A stretch of DNA of 36,617 bases, taken from NCBI GenBank assembly GCA_025351785.1, contig JANXVF010000017.1, positions 1 through 36,617 on the forward strand. Direction: 5' to 3'. Origin of the DNA: Flavobacterium sp. (GTDB lineage: Bacteria; Bacteroidota; Bacteroidia; Flavobacteriales; Flavobacteriaceae). Shown one piece after another: positions 32,990-36,617 of the stretch (positions within the stretch are counted from its first letter, which is position 1; the number at the start of each line of letters is the position of its first letter). The position numbers and the translations under genes are program-made. The notes under the pieces were generated by a model. That model ran no database searches and was not told where the DNA came from. It was given only the letters and a program-made list of their open reading frames with translations.

Positions 32990-35697
32990 TCTGCTATATT
33001 CGGCGAAAGCCATTTGGTTGCCATTTCGGTAGAAATTCCTCTACGTTTGGCGTAATCTATTACTTGATCTTCTTTTATTTTTCCGAGTCCGAAATATTTA
33101 CTTTGCGGATTTGCAAAATAATATCCCGAAACCGAAGATGCTGGCCACATTGCCATACTTTCGGTAAGCGTTACTCCTATTTCTTGTTCGACATTCAATA
33201 ATTTCCAGATTATTGGTTTTTCTAAATGGTCTGGACATGCAGGATAACCTGGCGCAGGACGAATTCCGTTATATTCTTCTGAAATTAAATCTTGATTGGA
33301 TAAATTTTCGTCTGATGCGTAACCCCAAATTTCTTTTCGCACTTTTAAATGCAAATATTCGGCAAATGCTTCTGCAAATCTATCGCCAAGTGCTTTTACC
33401 ATTATCGAATTATAATCGTCTAATTGTTTCTCAAATTCTGCTGCTTTTTCATCGACTCCAAAACCTGTTGAAACACAAAAACAGCCTATGTAATCTTGCT
33501 TTCCAGAATCTTTTGGAGCAATAAAATCGGCTAAGGCAATGTTTGGTGCGCCAGCAGTTTTTTGAGCTTGTTGTCTTAGAGTTAGAAAGGTTATCGGTTG
33601 CTGGTTATTAGTTGTTGGTTCTATACTTTCGACTTTTGACTTTTGACTTTCGACTAAAATATCATCATCGTTAATAGTATTTGCAGGGAAAATTCCTAGA
33701 ATTCCTTTGGCAGTCAACCATTTTTCGGACACCATTTGTTGCAACATTTCTTGTGCATCGGCAAATAAATTGGTTGCTTGTTCGCCTACAATTTCATCGG
33801 TCAAAATCGCAGGATATTTTCCATACAATTCCCACGAATTAAAAAATGGTGTCCAATCGATAAAATCTACCAATTCCGAAAGTTCCACTTCAACTGTTTT
33901 TGTTCCGATAAAATTTGGTTTTATTGGCGTAAAATTATCCCAATCCAATTTCAATTTATTTTTACGAGCAGCTTCAATTGAATGGAAATTTTTATCTCTA
34001 CTTCTATTCAAATAGCCATCACGCAACTTGTCATATTCTTCTCGAATTGCTTTAACATAACCTTCTTTTGTTTCGGCTTGCAATAAATTACTTGCCACCG
34101 TTACTGCACGAGAAGCATCGTTTACGTGAACAACTGTTTGCTTGTATTCTGGTGCAATTTTCACAGCAGTATGTGCACGAGAAGTTGTTGCGCCACCAAT
34201 CATAATAGGAATTGAAATATTTAATTTATCTAATTCTTTTGCCAAATACACCATTTCGTCTAATGACGGCGTAATTAATCCGCTCAATCCAATGATATCT
34301 ACATTATGCTCAATTGCTGCCTGAATAATTTTTTCTGGGGGAACCATAACTCCTAAGTCGATGATTTCAAAGTTATTACAACCCAAAACAACCGCAACAA
34401 TATTTTTTCCAATATCGTGAACATCGCCTTTTACGGTTGCCATTAACACTTTTCCTGCCGATGATGATTTTCCGTCTTTTTGGGCTTCGATGAATGGCAA
34501 AAGATATGCAACTGCTTTTTTCATTACACGAGCTGATTTAACAACTTGTGGCAAAAACATTTTTCCGCTTCCGAATAAATCTCCTACAACATTCATTCCT
34601 GCCATTAAATTCACCTCAATAACTTCAATGGCTTTCGCCGAATTTGCTCGGGCTTCTTCAACATCAATTTCTATAAATTCGTCAATTCCTTTTACTAATG
34701 AATGTGTTAATCGTTCTTGAAACGAACCATTTCGCCATTCGGCAATTGCTTTTTCGTTTACTTTGTAATCGCCTTTGAAGGTTTCGGCTAAATCTAATAA
34801 TCGTTCGGTTGCGTCGTCTCTTCGGTTTAAAAGTACATCTTCAACATGTTCTAAAAGTGTTTTATCAACTTGATCGTAAATTTCCAGCATTTCTGGGTTT
34901 ACAATTCCCATTGTCATTCCGTTTTGAATGGCATGATATAAAAACGCCGAGTGCATTGCTTCACGAACGGTATCATTTCCTCGAAACGAAAACGAAACGT
35001 TGCTTACACCGCCAGAAATATTAGCAAAAGGAAGATTTTCACGAATCCATTTTGTAGCTCTAAAAAAATCTAAAGCATTTAATTTATGTTCATCCATTCC
35101 AGTTGCTACCGGAAAAATATTTGGATCAAAAATAATATCTTGTGCTGGAAAATGAACTTCGTTTACCAGAATGTCATAACTTCTTTTGCAAATTTCAATT
35201 CTTCTTTCGTAAGTATCGGCTTGACCTTTTTCGTCAAATGCCATTACGATTACTGCTGCGCCATATCGTTTAATTAATTTGGCGTGATGAATAAATGTTT
35301 CTTTTCCTTCTTTTAGAGAAATGGAATTTACAACTGCTTTTCCTTGCACAACTTTTAATCCAGCTTCGATAATTTCCCATTTAGATGAATCAATCATAAC
35401 GGGAACTCTTGCAATATCTGGTTCGGCAGCGATTAGATTTAGGAATTTCGTCATAGCATAAACGCCGTCCAACATTCCTTCGTCCATATTGACATCGATA
35501 ATTTGTGCGCCACCTTCTACTTGTTCTCTTGCTACTGAAAGTGCTTCGTTGTAGTTTTCTTCTTTTATTAATCTTAGAAATTTACGCGAGCCTGTAACAT
35601 TAGTGCGTTCGCCAACATTCACAAAGATTGATTCTTCGGTAATGAAAAGCGGTTCTAAACCTGAAAGTTGTAAATTTATTTTGTTTGTTCTTGACAT
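32986..35697 (-). CDS. metH: cobalamin-dependent methionine synthase, folate/B12/activation part
   Basis: 903 residues lacking the homocysteine-binding domain, which is a separate gene (see 36371-36616). The pterin-binding domain starts at ERTNVTGS (30-37). The B12 cap and Rossmann domains include [10 protein letters not shown] with the axial ligand H427. The SAM-binding activation domain includes [22 protein letters not shown] and [13 protein letters not shown]. In the activation domain the family sequence NDDDI...LRQQ is interrupted by residues about 680-703 ([20 protein letters not shown]), encoded by a 70-bp heptad array. Split metH is usual in Flavobacteriia. The gene order metH, metF indicates an operon. 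Confidence 0.95.
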   Translation of the reverse strand: MSRTNKINLQLSGLEPLFITEESIFVNVGERTNVTGSRKFLRLIKEENYNEALSVAREQVEGGAQIIDVNMDEGMLDGVYAMTKFLNLIAAEPDIARVPVMIDSSKWEIIEAGLKVVQGKAVVNSISLKEGKETFIHHAKLIKRYGAAVIVMAFDEKGQADTYERRIEICKRSYDILVNEVHFPAQDIIFDPNIFPVATGMDEHKLNALDFFRATKWIRENLPFANISGGVSNVSFSFRGNDTVREAMHSAFLYHAIQNGMTMGIVNPEMLEIYDQVDKTLLEHVEDVLLNRRDDATERLLDLAETFKGDYKVNEKAIAEWRNGSFQERLTHSLVKGIDEFIEIDVEEARANSAKAIEVIEVNLMAGMNVVGDLFGSGKMFLPQVVKSARVMKKAVAYLLPFIEAQKDGKSSSAGKVLMATVKGDVHDIGKNIVAVVLGCNNFEIIDLGVMVPPEKIIQAAIEHNVDIIGLSGLITPSLDEMVYLAKELDKLNISIPIMIGGATTSRAHTAVKIAPEYKQTVVHVNDASRAVTVASNLLQAETKEGYVKAIREEYDKLRDGYLNRSRDKNFHSIEAARKNKLKLDWDNFTPIKPNFIGTKTVEVELSELVDFIDWTPFFNSWELYGKYPAILTDEIVGEQATNLFADAQEMLQQMVSEKWLTAKGILGIFPANTINDDDILVESQKSKVESIEPTTNNQQPITFLTLRQQAQKTAGAPNIALADFIAPKDSGKQDYIGCFCVSTGFGVDEKAAEFEKQLDDYNSIMVKALGDRFAEAFAEYLHLKVRKEIWGYASDENLSNQDLISEEYNGIRPAPGYPACPDHLEKPIIWKLLNVEQEIGVTLTESMAMWPASSVSGYYFANPQSKYFGLGKIKEDQVIDYAKRRGISTEMATKWLSPNIAD
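33589..33658 (-). repeat. 70-bp 7-bp-period array inside metH
   Basis: Ten plus-strand heptads in perfect register. The first five are of GGTTxxx/AGTTGTT type (GGTTATC, GGTTGCT, GGTTATT, AGTTGTT, GGTTCTA). The last five are of GACTTTT type (TACTTTC, GACTTTT, GACTTTT, GACTTTC, GACTAAA). It is read through in frame by metH. Confidence 0.85.
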
Positions 35698-35734
35698 TTG
35701 TATGCTGAATTTATTCAGTATCTTTTTTATTTTT

Positions 35735-35775
35735 AGCCACAGATTAAAAGGATTTTCACAGATTTTAATTTGTTA
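35735..35775. repeat. CACAGATT-type intergenic repeat upstream of metH
   Basis: AGCCACAGATTAAAAGGATT is followed by TTCACAGATT. The CACAGATT word is repeated 22 bp apart. I recall this as a frequent intergenic sequence in Flavobacterium. The small CTGAAT/ATTCAG hairpin at 35705-35718 lies between it and the metH start. Confidence 0.5.
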
Positions 35776-35825
35776 CTAATTCTGATTTTCTGGGTTTGAA
35801 TTGTGATGCATTATCTACCTAATTT

Positions 35826-36338
35826 TTAGTTTGCTAAAAAATATTTAACATCTGTTATTTGTATTGATTGAATAGTACCTTGTATTAATGAAGACTCTTT
35901 ATCGTAAGAAAAAATACAATTTGAGTTCGGGCTTATTTGACTACAACTAGAAGTTGCTCCGTTTAAAAAGCCAGAAGAGGAAACAGTACCATCAACATTA
36001 ACAGTTATATATGCAAAACCATTGATAGCAAAATTATTTAAGTTATTGAGTTTAATATCAAACTTAAGTCTATTAGTGTTATTCCCTGTATTTGGATTGA
36101 AATTAAAGTTCAATATCTCATAAGTAAAGTTTTGAAGTGGAACTTGTTCTTGTATTGGCGTTGAAACATAATCACAAGGAACAAGTAAACTTGATGCAGG
36201 TGTGTAAAACGATCCAGATGGCGAATAAATGGTTCTCTCAGGAATTACTATTGTTTTGGTGCAGTTTTCTGTTGATGAACAACTAAAAAGAGAAATTACA
36301 ACTAATATTAGAGCTATTATTTTTATGTTTTTTTTCAT
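35826..36338 (-). CDS. predicted lipoprotein of unknown function
   Basis: 170 residues. The lipoprotein signal MKKNIKIIALILVVISLFSC has its lipobox Cys at residue 20. The mature part contains NFTYEILNFNFNPNTG, LKFDIKLNNLNNFAI and INGFAYITVNVDG, a strand-rich pattern. Four cysteines remain (in ENCTKT, VPCDYV, SSCSQ and SNCIF). I recognise no family. It separates the two parts of the methionine synthase gene, where none is expected, and is bordered upstream by a REP palindrome and downstream by a CACAGATT repeat. That suggests a later insertion. Confidence 0.7.
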   Translation of the reverse strand: MKKNIKIIALILVVISLFSCSSTENCTKTIVIPERTIYSPSGSFYTPASSLLVPCDYVSTPIQEQVPLQNFTYEILNFNFNPNTGNNTNRLKFDIKLNNLNNFAINGFAYITVNVDGTVSSSGFLNGATSSCSQISPNSNCIFSYDKESSLIQGTIQSIQITDVKYFLAN

Positions 36339-36355
36339 ACCATTTTATTTTAATT

Positions 36356-36388
36356 AACCCTGTCAGAGTTTTAAACTCTGACAGGGTT
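36356..36388. repeat. REP palindrome at the end of the homocysteine-methyltransferase gene
   Basis: Perfect 16-bp arms AACCCTGTCAGAGTTT/AAACTCTGACAGGGTT with a 1-base loop. One half is coding (NPVRV) and its centre provides the stop codon. The core (GAGTTT) differs from the GGGTTT of the RAYT-linked copies. Confidence 0.85.
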
Positions 36389-36616
36389 GTTTGTTAATCT
36401 AGGTTTAAACTGCGCTGCAACTTCGGCAATTGCTTTAATATGTTCTGGAGTTGTGCCGCAACAACCGCCAATGATATTGATTAAATTATCTTGTAAATAT
36501 TCTTTTATTAATGCCTGCATTTCGGTTGGTGTTTGGTCGTATTGTCCAAATGCGTTGGGTAATCCTGCGTTTGGATGCGCCGAAATATTCAGTTGCGTAT
36601 TATGTGCTAATCTTTT
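36371..36616 (-). CDS. homocysteine S-methyltransferase domain protein (separate MetH N-terminal part), C-terminal end only
   Basis: 81 residues are visible and the gene continues past the end of the window. LNISAHPNAGLPN and INIIGGCCGTTPEHIKAIA are the conserved end of the homocysteine-binding barrel, with the zinc-binding Cys pair in GGCCGT. It would bind homocysteine for the folate/B12 part encoded at 32986-35697. The last residues (NPVRV) and the TAA stop (36371-36373) come from a REP palindrome, so the native end has been replaced or extended. Confidence 0.88.
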   Translation of the reverse strand, partial: KRLAHNTQLNISAHPNAGLPNAFGQYDQTPTEMQALIKEYLQDNLINIIGGCCGTTPEHIKAIAEVAAQFKPRLTNNPVRV

Positions 36617-36617
36617 T

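Noticed and set aside
35705..35718. CTGAAT/ATTCAG hairpin before metH as a riboswitch
   Set aside because: It has a stem of only six base pairs with a two-base loop. It is too small for a cobalamin or SAM riboswitch.
1..36617. tRNA, rRNA, integrase or attachment sites
   Set aside because: No tRNA-like cloverleaf or TTCGAA-type T-arm, no rRNA sequence and no integrase gene were found on reading both strands by eye.

Overview
The window looks like a chromosomal stretch of a member of the Flavobacteriaceae, probably Flavobacterium or a close relative. The evidence is AT-rich DNA, type IX secretion (T9SS) sorting tails on two surface proteins, gldA, a methionine synthase split into two genes, and several copies of the Bacteroidetes -7 promoter box TAnnTTTG. 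Shine-Dalgarno-like sites are largely absent. No rRNA, tRNA or CRISPR array was found.

Layout. 1-6.6 kb: the end of a formylglycine-generating-enzyme-like gene, a large T9SS surface protein built from repeats, a DUF4230 protein and an ELWxxDGT-repeat T9SS protein. 6.6-12.3 kb: a long phenylalanine-hydroxylase-type enzyme, divergent from a light-repair operon (flavin reductase, DUF2256 zinc-ribbon protein, DASH cryptochrome, iron-sulfur photolyase). 12.3-17.8 kb, minus strand: penicillin-acylase-like enzyme, glycine-zipper lipoprotein, and an operon of kynureninase with a ureohydrolase-fold protein. 18-20.8 kb: PagL-like lipid A deacylase, adhesin-like lipoprotein, gldA. 21-31.5 kb: DAHP synthase/chorismate mutase, rsgA, dtd, a MazG-like pyrophosphohydrolase, aroA and queA. 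31.7-36.6 kb: a 50-residue membrane protein, then metF, metH, a lipoprotein and the end of the separate homocysteine-methyltransferase gene on the minus strand.

Between dtd and the MazG-like gene (about 23.76-28.63 kb) lies what looks like a small defence/mobile island. It holds a Panacea-domain antitoxin with a partner toxin gene broken by an in-frame stop, an array of about eleven 21-bp units with palindromic cores, a single-chain restriction-methyltransferase, and a REP-associated tyrosine transposase (RAYT) flanked by perfect REP palindromes.

The most unusual signal is repetitive DNA in and around core genes. REP palindromes, a GAGCGCAGTCGA element, a CCTCCCC/GGAGAGGG element and arrays with a strict 7-bp period occur between genes. 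They also appear in frame inside dtd, aroA (three places), metH and the restriction enzyme. One palindrome supplies the stop codon of the homocysteine-methyltransferase gene. This resembles the Rickettsia palindromic elements that invade coding sequence, but here several unrelated repeat families seem to do it within 13 kb.
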